Shown here in pieces: positions 18,010-27,042 of a DNA stretch of 64,000 nucleotides. Location: assembly GCF_900177645.1 (NCBI RefSeq), contig NZ_FXAO01000004.1, forward strand, positions 405,453 to 469,452, given 5' to 3'. Origin of the DNA: Arenibacter troitsensis. GTDB lineage: Bacteria; Bacteroidota; Bacteroidia; Flavobacteriales; Flavobacteriaceae. The notes under the pieces were generated by a model. It searched no databases and had not been told where the DNA came from. It saw only the letters and a list, made by a program, of their open reading frames with translations. Position 1 is the stretch's first letter. Each line of letters opens with the position of its first letter. Both the position numbers and the translations under genes were made by a program.

Positions 18010-19146
18010 CTAATTATATTTCATCTTTCTAATAATGCGGAGGGATTCTTTAATGGATTGATACACCGGAAGATTATATTTCTTCATTATAGGCTTGGCG
18101 TTTTCCATTATATCCTTGGCTTCTTCAAAACCATTGACATAGCATATTAAAAAAGTATCGGATAACAAGTCCAGGTCCCTCACCTCATTTGGAGTCAATG
18201 GAGTTTGCTTTTCAATTTTCTTAATCAGGGCCACGTTGGCGTTGTAAATGTGATGAAGTGTTTTCTTATCATATAAGGGAGGTTCAAATATTAAATCGCT
18301 TTGAATGGTATAAGTGCCATTATCAAGAAATGTAATAACTACTTTTTCCAAGGGATAATATTTTTGTTGGTTGCTTAACCCCAACTGTACGTATTCTATG
18401 GTAGTAAAGGAGTTTTCATCATAAGCAATCGTAATTTCATCGAATTCCGAAAAAAACAACTTTACCTGTTCATTGATCAACTCGATGTCGACACGGGAAT
18501 AATAGGTTTCGTTTTTGACTTTTTTCTGATGCCCCGCCCAACAAACCACAAATTGTTCCTTAAAAACCTTATAATTACTGGTAAGATCCTTATGCCTTTC
18601 GTTTAAAAAATCGATTACACCATCCAAGGTAAGTTCAATATTGTTTTTGGCATGATTTTCTAAGTTTGCCACAATATCCGCATTTACATCCGTCAACTCA
18701 ATTCCATAAGCTTTAGGCATACTTATGCTGCCGTCCCTAAAAAATACCGACCCTCCGTAATACTTCCAGATGTTCTTTCTTAAGGAGCAAACCTTCCCAT
18801 TGGATTTTATGGTTACCAAACCCACTACTTTTCCCATGGGCAAATGCGGAAATGGAATGTTTTCATAGGTAATCCTAGGGGGATTGTCCAAATAGGCGTT
18901 TACCAAATTCTGAATCTTACTGTCATCAAAAAAATCGACTCCTACAATTTCATTATCCTCGTCCTCGACCCCGATAACTATAAAAGAATTGTTTTTGGGA
19001 TTGCTATTGGCAAGTGCACAGACATGCTTTAAAAATTTGGCCTTCCCCTCCCTCTGCCCAATATCTATAAAGCGCTTTTTATCATAAAAGCTATTTTCGT
19101 CGTTATGGGCAAGTAGGTTTTTTACGAGTAGGCGTTTATTGATCAT
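18010..19146 (-). CDS. AlbA_2 (Schlafen-type) domain protein
   Basis: The first 130 or so residues form an AlbA_2/Schlafen-like domain: the start LLAHNDENSFYDKKRFIDIGQREGKAKFLKHVCALAN resembles the family's E-x-K-x-x-N region, followed by NSFIVIGVEDEDNEIVGVDFFDD and NPPRITYENI. The remaining 240 residues are uncharacterised. AlbA_2 proteins are often regulators or nucleic-acid binding proteins, and some act in phage defence, but no defence genes are near. The start ATG overlaps the stop of the upstream SDR gene by four bases (ATGA), so the two are translationally coupled. Confidence 0.8.
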   Translation of the reverse strand: MINKRLLVKNLLAHNDENSFYDKKRFIDIGQREGKAKFLKHVCALANSNPKNNSFIVIGVEDEDNEIVGVDFFDDSKIQNLVNAYLDNPPRITYENIPFPHLPMGKVVGLVTIKSNGKVCSLRKNIWKYYGGSVFFRDGSISMPKAYGIELTDVNADIVANLENHAKNNIELTLDGVIDFLNERHKDLTSNYKVFKEQFVVCWAGHQKKVKNETYYSRVDIELINEQVKLFFSEFDEITIAYDENSFTTIEYVQLGLSNQQKYYPLEKVVITFLDNGTYTIQSDLIFEPPLYDKKTLHHIYNANVALIKKIEKQTPLTPNEVRDLDLLSDTFLICYVNGFEEAKDIMENAKPIMKKYNLPVYQSIKESLRIIRKMKYN

Positions 19147-19916
19147 AATTCCTTATTGACAATAGTAGCACTCGCTTGTGCGGTAGGCAAAATTAATAAA
19201 TCTGCTATATTGACATGAGAGGGCCTAGTAACCATAAAATGGATTACATCCGCAACATCCTCTGGTTGCAACGGCTTATACCCCTTATAAGTGGCGTCGG
19301 CCCTACCATCGTCTCCCTTAAACCGTACCTTGCTAAATTCCGTTTCCACCAATCCAGGGTTAATGGCCCCAACGCGTATGCCGTATTTATTTAAATCTAT
19401 TCTCATCCCTTGATTTATGGCATCCACAGCATATTTACTAGCACAATACACATTCCCCATAGGATATACTTCCTTTCCTGCAATGGAACCAATGTTGATA
19501 ATATGTCCGGATTTTTTTTTGATCATTCCTGGCATAATGGCCTTGGAAACATACAAAAGACCCTTGACGTTAATGTCCAACATAGCCTCCCAATCATCCA
19601 AACTTCCCTCTTCTATGGAGTCAAGACCATGGGCATTACCGGCATTATTGATTAAGATATCAATATTGGAAAACTCCTCTGGAAGGGAAGCAATAGCTTC
19701 AAAAACCGTGTTTTTATCCCGTACATCAAATTCCAAAATGAAAACCTTGGTATGTCTGGACAGTTCCTTTTTCAGTTCGTCCAATCGCTTTTTTCTCCTG
19801 CCACAAATAATCAAATTAATCTTATTGGCGGCAAAGATTTTAGCGGTTGCAAGTCCAATTCCACTTGTAGCCCCGGTTATAAATGCGGTTGGTTTCTCAT
19901 TAATGGTAGTACTCAT
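19143..19916 (-). CDS. short-chain dehydrogenase/reductase (classical SDR)
   Basis: The 257-residue Rossmann enzyme shows TGATSGIG (residues 14-21), GRR after the second strand (favouring NADPH), NNAG, and the catalytic Ser144, Tyr157 and Lys161 (YCASK). It is closest in style to YdfG-type NADP-dependent 3-hydroxy acid (serine/malonic semialdehyde) dehydrogenases, although the substrate cannot be assigned. It is first in a two-gene operon with the AlbA_2 gene, sharing a four-base overlap. Functional coupling of an oxidoreductase and an AlbA_2 protein is not obvious. Confidence 0.88.
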   Translation of the reverse strand: MSTTINEKPTAFITGATSGIGLATAKIFAANKINLIICGRRKKRLDELKKELSRHTKVFILEFDVRDKNTVFEAIASLPEEFSNIDILINNAGNAHGLDSIEEGSLDDWEAMLDINVKGLLYVSKAIMPGMIKKKSGHIINIGSIAGKEVYPMGNVYCASKYAVDAINQGMRIDLNKYGIRVGAINPGLVETEFSKVRFKGDDGRADATYKGYKPLQPEDVADVIHFMVTRPSHVNIADLLILPTAQASATIVNKEL

Positions 19917-20459
19917 AAAAATAGTTCTTTATTTTATTTCTAACAATGTCGTTTAACAGCAACTTATATTCCTTTTATCCTGTGACGGTATCATGGAAAC
20001 AATACCCAATCTTACTATAAATTGTTCATATCCGGAACATTCAAGATATGAATCATCTTCAAAGGATAGAGGGTCATCATAACCTAAATTTCACGCCATG
20101 ATGTTAGCAGCAGAAAGGCTATTCAAAAAAAATGGTTTGTTCCATTTGACCCTAAATTTCAGTCAAATTAAAAAAGGTGTTTCCCCGGTTTATAAATGAC
20201 CGCTGAGCCTAGATCCTCCCCCGCTAGGAATCATCTTACCCCAATCGCTACAAGTAATTGTACCTACAACGAATTTGAAATAAGATGTTTTATTTTTCAT
20301 ATGTTTGTGAAAATATGAATAATTCCCTTAATTAGTTCATAAAACTGGACGCATTGCTTAACTTTTAACCATACATTAACAGCCAATAACTAAATAAATT
20401 TTCAATTTGCATCCACTTTTGGAGTAAACCACTGTAAACAAAACAAAACAAAGGATTAT
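19917..20459. other. gene-free interval upstream of the Bat operon
   Basis: This 543-base interval between the divergent SDR and MoxR genes has no credible reading frame. One inverted repeat, TTCATATC (20025-20032) with GATATGAA (20045-20052), is visible. The last 60 bases before MoxR are A-rich as expected for a leader, but I cannot place a clear TAnnTTTG element. Confidence 0.5.
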
Positions 20460-21461
20460 ATGGAAGAAAATACTTCGGTAGATATCAGTGCCGTGAACGA
20501 GAAAATTGCCCAGGAGAGTGCTTTTATAGACCTACTTATTTTAGAAATGAATAAGGTAATCGTAGGACAAAAACATATGGTGGAACGATTGCTCATTGGA
20601 CTTTTAGGGCAGGGCCATATTCTTTTGGAAGGTGTACCCGGTTTAGCAAAAACCTTAGCGATAAACACATTGGCAAAAGCAGTTCAAGGAAGTTTTAGTA
20701 GGATTCAGTTCACTCCCGATCTTCTACCAGCAGACGTTGTTGGTACCATGATCTACAACATGAAATTGAACGATTTTTCCATTAAGAAAGGTCCTATTTT
20801 CGCCAATTTTGTTCTGGCAGATGAAATTAACCGTGCTCCTGCAAAAGTGCAATCCGCCCTTTTGGAAGCCATGCAGGAAAAACAGGTTACCATAGGTGAC
20901 GAAACATTTACATTGGACAAGCCCTTTCTGGTTATGGCCACCCAAAACCCGGTGGAACAAGAAGGAACATACCCCCTACCAGAAGCCCAGGTAGATAGAT
21001 TTATGTTAAAAACCGTTATTGATTACCCCAAACTTAGCGAGGAACAATTAATCATTAGGCAAAACCTTAAAGGTGCCTACGAAGAGGTAAAACCGGTGGT
21101 TAGCGTTAAGCAGATTCTAAGTGCCCAAAAGGCGGTTAGGGATGTGTATATGGACGAGAAAATCGAAAAATACATTCTAGATATTGTTTTTGCCACCCGA
21201 TACCCAGAAAAGTATAATCTGGAAAGCCTAAAACCTTTGATTAGTTTCGGAGCTTCGCCAAGGGGTAGTATAAATTTGGCGGTTGCTGCCAAATGTTATG
21301 CCTTCATTAAAAGACGGGGCTATGTGGTACCTGAGGATGTAAGGGCAGTGATACATGACGTTTTGCGCCACAGGATTGGCATAACCTATGAGGCCGAAGC
21401 GGAAAACATTACTTCGGAAGAAATAATAAACAAGATCGTAAACGAAATTGAAGTACCTTAA
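20460..21461 (+). CDS. MoxR-family AAA+ ATPase
   Basis: The 333-residue AAA+ protein has Walker A GVPGLAKT (58-65), Walker B LADE (119-122) followed by INRAP, and sensor motifs in MATQNPVEQEGTYPLPEAQVDRF. MoxR ATPases act as chaperones that insert metals or assemble complexes together with von Willebrand A proteins. It is the first gene of a nine-kilobase cluster with DUF58, BatA, BatB, BatC, BatD and BatE, the standard gene order of the Bacteroides aerotolerance operon. Confidence 0.95.
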   Translation: MEENTSVDISAVNEKIAQESAFIDLLILEMNKVIVGQKHMVERLLIGLLGQGHILLEGVPGLAKTLAINTLAKAVQGSFSRIQFTPDLLPADVVGTMIYNMKLNDFSIKKGPIFANFVLADEINRAPAKVQSALLEAMQEKQVTIGDETFTLDKPFLVMATQNPVEQEGTYPLPEAQVDRFMLKTVIDYPKLSEEQLIIRQNLKGAYEEVKPVVSVKQILSAQKAVRDVYMDEKIEKYILDIVFATRYPEKYNLESLKPLISFGASPRGSINLAVAAKCYAFIKRRGYVVPEDVRAVIHDVLRHRIGITYEAEAENITSEEIINKIVNEIEVP

Positions 21462-21550
21462 TCAGTCTACAGTTATCCGTATACAGCTTTTTGGTCTTTA
21501 AACCTTAAAACTGTAACCGAATACTTTTTACTGCAAACTGCAAACTGAAA

Positions 21551-22417
21551 ATGGATACCAAGGAATTATTAAAAAAAGTTCGTAAGATCGAAATAAAGAC
21601 GAGACGTCTTTCCGACCATATTTTTGGCGGGGAATACCACTCGACTTTTAAGGGTAGGGGTATGACTTTTAGTGAGGTTCGCCAATATCAATTCGGTGAT
21701 GATGTGAGGTCTATAGATTGGAATGTAACCGCTCGCTATAATGAACCTTATGTAAAGGTATTTGAAGAAGAAAGGGAACTTACCATGATGCTTATGGTAG
21801 ATGTAAGTGGTTCGGAACTTTTTGGTACCAGCAATCAGTTTAAAAAGGAAATTATTACAGAAATCTCTGCTACGCTGGCATTTTCCGCACTTCAGAACAA
21901 TGATAAAGTAGGACTTCTTTTGTTCACCAATGAGGTAGAACTATACATTCCACCAAAAAAAGGAAAAAGTCATGCCCTTAGAATTATAAGGGAATTGCTG
22001 GAGTTCTCACCCAAGAGCAGTGAGACCGATTTGGGAGCAGCCTTAAAATTCCTTACCAACGTAATGAAGAAGAAAGCCATTGTCTTTGTGCTCTCGGATT
22101 TTATAACCGATGACTACCTTCAAACATTGCGTATTACGGGCAAAAAGCACGACCTCACCGGTATTAGGGTCTTTGATGAAAGGGAGGAAACCATTCCAAA
22201 TCTAGGCATGGTACAAATGCAGGATGCCGAAACGGGCGCCATTCAATTGGTAAATACCCAGTCCAAAAAAGTAAGGATGGCCTATGGCAAACACTATAGT
22301 GAGCGCGTTGCCTATTTTCAGGAGACTTTTACCAAATCTGGTTGCGGGGTTCTGAGTTGTAGGGTGGATGAAAGTTATGTAAAGAAATTATTGGGCTATT
22401 TTAAGAGAAGAGGTTGA
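21551..22417 (+). CDS. DUF58 domain protein of the Bat operon
   Basis: The 288-residue protein has the DUF58 hallmark GDDVRSIDWNVTARYNEPYVKVFEEERE (written here in family terms as the DxRxIDW motif) followed by a vWA-like fold starting LMVDVSGSELFG. The partial metal-binding DVSGS is retained. DUF58 proteins are thought to be MoxR substrates. It lies 89 bases after moxR and six bases before the next gene, so it is in the operon. Confidence 0.93.
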   Translation: MDTKELLKKVRKIEIKTRRLSDHIFGGEYHSTFKGRGMTFSEVRQYQFGDDVRSIDWNVTARYNEPYVKVFEEERELTMMLMVDVSGSELFGTSNQFKKEIITEISATLAFSALQNNDKVGLLLFTNEVELYIPPKKGKSHALRIIRELLEFSPKSSETDLGAALKFLTNVMKKKAIVFVLSDFITDDYLQTLRITGKKHDLTGIRVFDEREETIPNLGMVQMQDAETGAIQLVNTQSKKVRMAYGKHYSERVAYFQETFTKSGCGVLSCRVDESYVKKLLGYFKRRG

Positions 22418-22422
22418 TTTAA

Positions 22423-24078
22423 ATGAGGAACTTAAATTTGAGCATTAAAAATAGTTGTTCGTATTTACTAGGTTGTATAACATGGTGCCTATTATTTGTT
22501 ACGGCCCATGGTTTTAGCCAGAGTAACCCCACCATTAAGTCGGAGGTGGATACCACTTACATAAAGATTGGCGAACAGATAAATTTTAAGGTCACCGTGG
22601 AAACAGATTCTACCTCCCAGGTAATATTTCCGGAAGGCCAGACCTTTTCGCCATTGGAAACCGTGGAAGCACTAAAGACCGATACGGTTAAAAAATTGGA
22701 CCGGATGACCTTGCAAAAAATCTATGCCCTCACCCAATTTGATTCCGGCACCTATATGCTGCCAAGGCAACAGATTATGGTAAACGGAAAACCGTTTTTT
22801 ACCGATTCCGTAAAAATTGATGTTGCTACTGTTCCGGTCGACACCTTGGCACAGAAGATGTACGACATAAAACCCATTATCAATGTAGAAAAATCGAACG
22901 GGACCCTCTGGAAAATACTCCTTTGGATATTGGGCATCCTTATTTTGGCCGGAGCGGCCCTGTATTGGTTCGTTTTTAGAAAAAAACCGTTGAGCGAAGA
23001 GGAAAAGGTAGCCCTTCTACCTCCTTTTGACCGTGCAATTCTAGGTTTAAAGCAATTGGAAAAATCAAAATATTTAATTCAGGACGATTATAAATCCTAT
23101 TATTCCGAATTAACGGACATTGTGCGGTCCTACTTGGAAGAGGATGTTCATGTCACGGCATTGGAAAGTACTACGGACCAATTGATAGACAAATTGGAAA
23201 TGATGAAGGATGCTGGACAGTTGAAACTTGACAACGAGACCATACAACAGTTCAAAAAGGTTTTACAAACCTCCGATTTGGTGAAATTTGCAAAATCCAA
23301 GCCGGAGTCCTCCGTGGCCGAACAGGATAGAAAATCTGTTGAACAGATTGTGATCAAGACCAAAGAGGCTATTCCAGAACCCACTGAAGAGGAATTATTG
23401 CAAAGGGAAGAGTACTTGGAGGAGTTGGAACGCAAGAAACAGAAGAAAAAATTGGTCATTGTTGCCGTCACTGCGGTCCTTGTACTTTTATTTTCCACTG
23501 TAGCAGCAATAGGTTACTACGGATTTGGACAGGTAAAGGATACCGTTTTGGGCCACCCTACCAAAGAATTATTGGAAGGGGAGTGGGTACAAAGCGATTA
23601 CGGTTTTCCACCTATTAGTTTACATACCCCGGAAGTCTTATTGCGCCAGGCGGTAAAACTGCCACCTGAGGCACAGGCTACTATTAAAGAAATGCAGGCA
23701 TTTGCCTACAGGAGCTCCATTGGACTGTTTACCATTGGAGCCACCTCTATTACCTTGGCACAACCAGAGGAACCGGATTTTGAAAAGGCCTCCGAACAAA
23801 TTTTGAAAAATTTTGAGAACCAAGGTGCCAAGAACATCACCACCAAGCAAGAACCTTTTTCTACCCTCTCTGGAGTAAAAGGGGTTAAGCTGTACGGAAG
23901 TGGAAAATTTGCCGTGCCCGAATCCAAAGAATTGATCTCTGGAAACTATGTGGTCCTATTTTTTGGAGGAAAAGGTTTTCAGCAAAATGTAATCTTAACA
24001 TGGTTGGAAGACGACCATTATGCCGACCAGATAGTAGACCGAATTTTAAACTCAGTAGAAGTAAAAACGAGCTTATAG
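22423..24078 (+). CDS. multi-domain membrane protein of the Bat operon
   Basis: This 551-residue protein occupies the slot between DUF58 and BatA. In order it shows a signal peptide or N-terminal anchor (to about residue 31), a BatD-like beta domain (35-150), a membrane segment (162-185, ILLWILGILILAGAALYWFVF), a helical cytoplasmic part resembling DUF4381 (190-310, with YYSELTDIVRSYLEEDVHVTALES), a charged coiled coil, a second membrane segment (about 345-370), and an uncharacterised C-terminal domain of about 180 residues. It probably scaffolds the Bat complex. The C-terminal domain is not part of any Bat protein I know. The next gene follows directly with no gap. Confidence 0.8.
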   Translation: MRNLNLSIKNSCSYLLGCITWCLLFVTAHGFSQSNPTIKSEVDTTYIKIGEQINFKVTVETDSTSQVIFPEGQTFSPLETVEALKTDTVKKLDRMTLQKIYALTQFDSGTYMLPRQQIMVNGKPFFTDSVKIDVATVPVDTLAQKMYDIKPIINVEKSNGTLWKILLWILGILILAGAALYWFVFRKKPLSEEEKVALLPPFDRAILGLKQLEKSKYLIQDDYKSYYSELTDIVRSYLEEDVHVTALESTTDQLIDKLEMMKDAGQLKLDNETIQQFKKVLQTSDLVKFAKSKPESSVAEQDRKSVEQIVIKTKEAIPEPTEEELLQREEYLEELERKKQKKKLVIVAVTAVLVLLFSTVAAIGYYGFGQVKDTVLGHPTKELLEGEWVQSDYGFPPISLHTPEVLLRQAVKLPPEAQATIKEMQAFAYRSSIGLFTIGATSITLAQPEEPDFEKASEQILKNFENQGAKNITTKQEPFSTLSGVKGVKLYGSGKFAVPESKELISGNYVVLFFGGKGFQQNVILTWLEDDHYADQIVDRILNSVEVKTSL

Positions 24079-25077
24079 ATGTTTGAGAATATTTCCTTTG
24101 CGAACCCACAATTTTTCTGGTTGTTTCTATTACTTCCAGTGGCAATGCTTTGGTATTTCTTCAAAAGAAAGGAACAGACCGCTTCCTTAAAAATGTCGAG
24201 CATCAAGGGCTTTCAAAAAGGTAGCATATTACCCAAATTAAAACCGGCGCTGTTTGCCATGCGCTTATTGGCTTTGGCCGCGATCATAGTTGCCATGGCC
24301 AGACCACAGACCGAGGATATTTCCACAAGGACCAAAACAACTAAAGGAATCGATATTGTTATGGCCATTGATGTTTCCTCCAGTATGCTGGCAAAAGATC
24401 TAAAGCCATACAGATTGGCAGCACTTAAAAAAGTAGCGGCCGATTTTATTAATGAAAGACCTAACGACAGGATAGGTTTGGTAGCCTATGCAGGGGAAAG
24501 CTATACCAAAACACCCATTACAAGTGATAAATCCATTGTTTTAAGGGCATTGGACGAAATAACCTATGGGCAACTAAATGACGGGACAGCTATAGGAATG
24601 GGACTTGCCACTTCAGTAAATAGGCTAAAGGAGAGCAAGGCTTTGAGCAAAGTAATTATTTTGCTTACAGATGGGGTAAACAATTCGGGGTTTATAGAGC
24701 CCCAAACTGCCGCAGATCTGGCAGTGGAGTTCGGTATAAAAACCTACACCATCGGTCTTGGCACCAATGGAAATGCCATGTCGCCTATAGCATATAACGC
24801 CGACGGATCCTTCCGATACGGTATGCGGGAAGTAGAAATAGATGAAAGTCTGTTAAAATCTATTGCGGAAACAACCGGAGGGCAATATTTTAGGGCTACC
24901 GACAATAAAAAGCTGGAAGCCATTTACGAGGAGATCAATAAGTTGGAAAAAACTGAAGTGGAGGAGTTTAAGTACTACAAATACGAAGAAAAATTTAGAC
25001 CTTGGGTGTATTTGGCAGGGGTTTTGCTCTTGTTGGAATGGCTGGCAAGGAACACCTTATATAGAAGTTTTATTTAA
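24079..25077 (+). CDS. batA: BatA, von Willebrand A membrane protein
   Basis: The 332-residue protein has two N-terminal membrane segments (about 10-28 and 58-74), a vWA domain with the metal-binding MIDAS motif DVSSS (98-102), TPITSDKS and LLTDGVNN, and a C-terminal membrane segment (WVYLAGVLLLLEWLA). It belongs to the Bat operon, linked in Bacteroides fragilis to growth after oxygen exposure, although the function is disputed in other bacteria. It starts immediately after the previous stop codon. Confidence 0.93.
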   Translation: MFENISFANPQFFWLFLLLPVAMLWYFFKRKEQTASLKMSSIKGFQKGSILPKLKPALFAMRLLALAAIIVAMARPQTEDISTRTKTTKGIDIVMAIDVSSSMLAKDLKPYRLAALKKVAADFINERPNDRIGLVAYAGESYTKTPITSDKSIVLRALDEITYGQLNDGTAIGMGLATSVNRLKESKALSKVIILLTDGVNNSGFIEPQTAADLAVEFGIKTYTIGLGTNGNAMSPIAYNADGSFRYGMREVEIDESLLKSIAETTGGQYFRATDNKKLEAIYEEINKLEKTEVEEFKYYKYEEKFRPWVYLAGVLLLLEWLARNTLYRSFI

Positions 25078-25128
25078 TATCAAGAAAATAGGCTTAGAGG
25101 AATTTGATTTAAAAAGGAAGTATACAAA

Positions 25129-26166
25129 ATGATTCAGTTAGACGAAAAATCGTATTTATATCTGTTATCCGTCATTCCGGTGATGGTAGTTATTTTTGTG
25201 CTCCTTCAAATTTGGAAAAAAAGAACCCAGAGAAAATTCGCGGACCTTGGTCTTTTAAAGCGATTGACTCCGGACAGATCCAATTTTAAATCCACCTTAA
25301 AATTAATTTTCATTCTATTGGGATTGGCCTCATTAACAATGGCATTGGTCAACCCAAAGATGGGTACCAAACTGGAAACGGTTAAAAGGGAAGGGGTAGA
25401 TATCGTATTTGCCGTGGATGTTTCCAAAAGTATGTTGGCCGAGGATATAGCCCCTAATAGACTGGAAAAGGCCAAACGTTTGGTTTCCGAAATTATCAAT
25501 CAATTGGCGAGTGATAGAATTGGAATAATTGCATATGCCGGACAGGCATTTCCCCAACTCCCAATAACAACCGATTATGGGGCCGCCAAAATGTTCCTTC
25601 AAAACATGAACACCGATATGCTTTCCTCACAAGGAACAGCTATTGATCAGGCCATTGAATTGGCATCGACCTATTATGACGATGAGGAACAAACCAACCG
25701 TGTACTTTTCATTATTTCGGACGGGGAGGACCATTCCGAAGGCAATGTAAGCAATGCCGTAGAGGACGCCACCAATGAAGGCATTAGGATATTTACCATT
25801 GGGGTAGGAAAAACAAAAGGAGCACCCATACCCCTTAAAAGAAATGGTATTGTTGAAAGTCTCAAAAAGGATAGCCAAGGTGAGGTGGTCATTACAAAAT
25901 TAAATGAAGAGGTGCTTCAGGAAATTGCCGATGAGGGCAATGGAGAATACATAAACGGAGAAAACACGGATGAAGCCGTTGAATTTATTAAGGAGCAATT
26001 AAACCAAATGGACAAGAAAGAATTTGAGGCCAAACAATTTGCAGAATTCAAGGATCAGTTCCAATGGTTTTTGGCTGCAGGGCTTTTATTCTTATTTTTA
26101 GACATTTTTGTCTTGGATAGAAAAACGAAGTGGCTTAAAAAATTGAATCTGTTTAACGAGCGATAA
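25129..26166 (+). CDS. batB: BatB, von Willebrand A membrane protein
   Basis: The 345-residue paralogue of BatA has the same layout: two N-terminal membrane segments (8-28, 57-74), a vWA domain with MIDAS DVSKS (97-101), PITTDYGAAK and ISDGEDH, and a C-terminal anchor (FLAAGLLFLFLDIFVL). The two vWA proteins likely interact with each other and with BatC. It is 51 bases after BatA and 13 bases before BatC. Confidence 0.93.
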   Translation: MIQLDEKSYLYLLSVIPVMVVIFVLLQIWKKRTQRKFADLGLLKRLTPDRSNFKSTLKLIFILLGLASLTMALVNPKMGTKLETVKREGVDIVFAVDVSKSMLAEDIAPNRLEKAKRLVSEIINQLASDRIGIIAYAGQAFPQLPITTDYGAAKMFLQNMNTDMLSSQGTAIDQAIELASTYYDDEEQTNRVLFIISDGEDHSEGNVSNAVEDATNEGIRIFTIGVGKTKGAPIPLKRNGIVESLKKDSQGEVVITKLNEEVLQEIADEGNGEYINGENTDEAVEFIKEQLNQMDKKEFEAKQFAEFKDQFQWFLAAGLLFLFLDIFVLDRKTKWLKKLNLFNER

Positions 26167-26179
26167 ACGCAGAAGGATT

Positions 26180-27037
26180 ATGAAAAAGATAGCATTTATC
26201 ATTATTTTGATCGGAGGCCTTATCCAAGCGCAGGAAGTGGACAAGGAAAAGGAAAAATCACTTAAAATTGCCAACAACTATACTTGGGAGGCAAATAAAG
26301 ATCTGTCCGAAAGTAATTTTGTAAATGCCGAAGCCAACTATAGGAGGGCCATCTCCAAGAGTGTAGAAAACAGTATAGCGCCATACAATTTGGGGAACGC
26401 CTATTATGAAAACGAAACCTATAGCGAAGCCTTTGGCAGATTTAAGCAGGCGGGAGAAAATGCTACCAACAAAAAAGACAAGCACATGGCCTACCATAAC
26501 ATGGGCAATGTCTTTATGAAAAACAAAGAATACCAAAAAGCTGTAGATGCCTATAAAGAATCCTTAAGAAATGACCCTACGGATGAGGAGACCCGTTACA
26601 ATTTGGCGTTGGCCAAAGAAATGCTGAAAAAACAGCAGGATGAACAGCAACAAAACGATCAGAATAAGGACGACCAGAACCAGGAAGACCAAAAAGATCA
26701 GCAGGACCAAAACCAGGATAAAAAGGAAGGGGACCAGAACGAAGACAATAAAGGAGACCAAGAAGAGGAGAACCAGGGCGACAATAAGGAAGAGGGAGAT
26801 AAAGGAGAGGAACAGAAAGAAGACAATAAAGAGGGTGAAGGAGATGATGAAGAGAAAAACGACGAGCCCTATAAGGCAGAAGAGCAGAAGCAACAACAAC
26901 CTAGACCTAACCAATTATCCCCCCAACAAGTGAAAAACTTATTGGAGGCCATGCAGAACGAGGAGAAAAAAGTACAGGAAAAAATTGATGCACAAAAAGT
27001 AAAAGGTGCAAAAATCCAAAATGAAAAAGACTGGTAA
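26180..27037 (+). CDS. batC: BatC, TPR protein with a very acidic, glutamine-rich tail
   Basis: The 285-residue protein has a signal peptide ending in IQAQE, then tetratricopeptide repeats (about 25-150; NAEANYRRAISKS, APYNLGNAYYENETYSEAFGRFKQAG, AYHNMGNVFMKNKEYQKAVDAYKESLRNDP). After residue 155 comes a roughly 75-residue low-complexity region made almost only of D, Q, N, K, E and G, then a short helical C terminus. The TPR part probably binds BatA/BatB. It has the usual BatC position before BatD. Confidence 0.9.
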   Translation: MKKIAFIIILIGGLIQAQEVDKEKEKSLKIANNYTWEANKDLSESNFVNAEANYRRAISKSVENSIAPYNLGNAYYENETYSEAFGRFKQAGENATNKKDKHMAYHNMGNVFMKNKEYQKAVDAYKESLRNDPTDEETRYNLALAKEMLKKQQDEQQQNDQNKDDQNQEDQKDQQDQNQDKKEGDQNEDNKGDQEEENQGDNKEEGDKGEEQKEDNKEGEGDDEEKNDEPYKAEEQKQQQPRPNQLSPQQVKNLLEAMQNEEKKVQEKIDAQKVKGAKIQNEKDW

Positions 27038-27042
27038 TACAC

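Noticed and set aside
26564-26914. Long hydrophobic reading frame opposite batC (minus strand)
   Set aside because: It is the mirror of the low-complexity D/Q/E/K codons in batC, which read as Leu, Val, Phe and Ile on the other strand. It has no RBS or conserved pattern.
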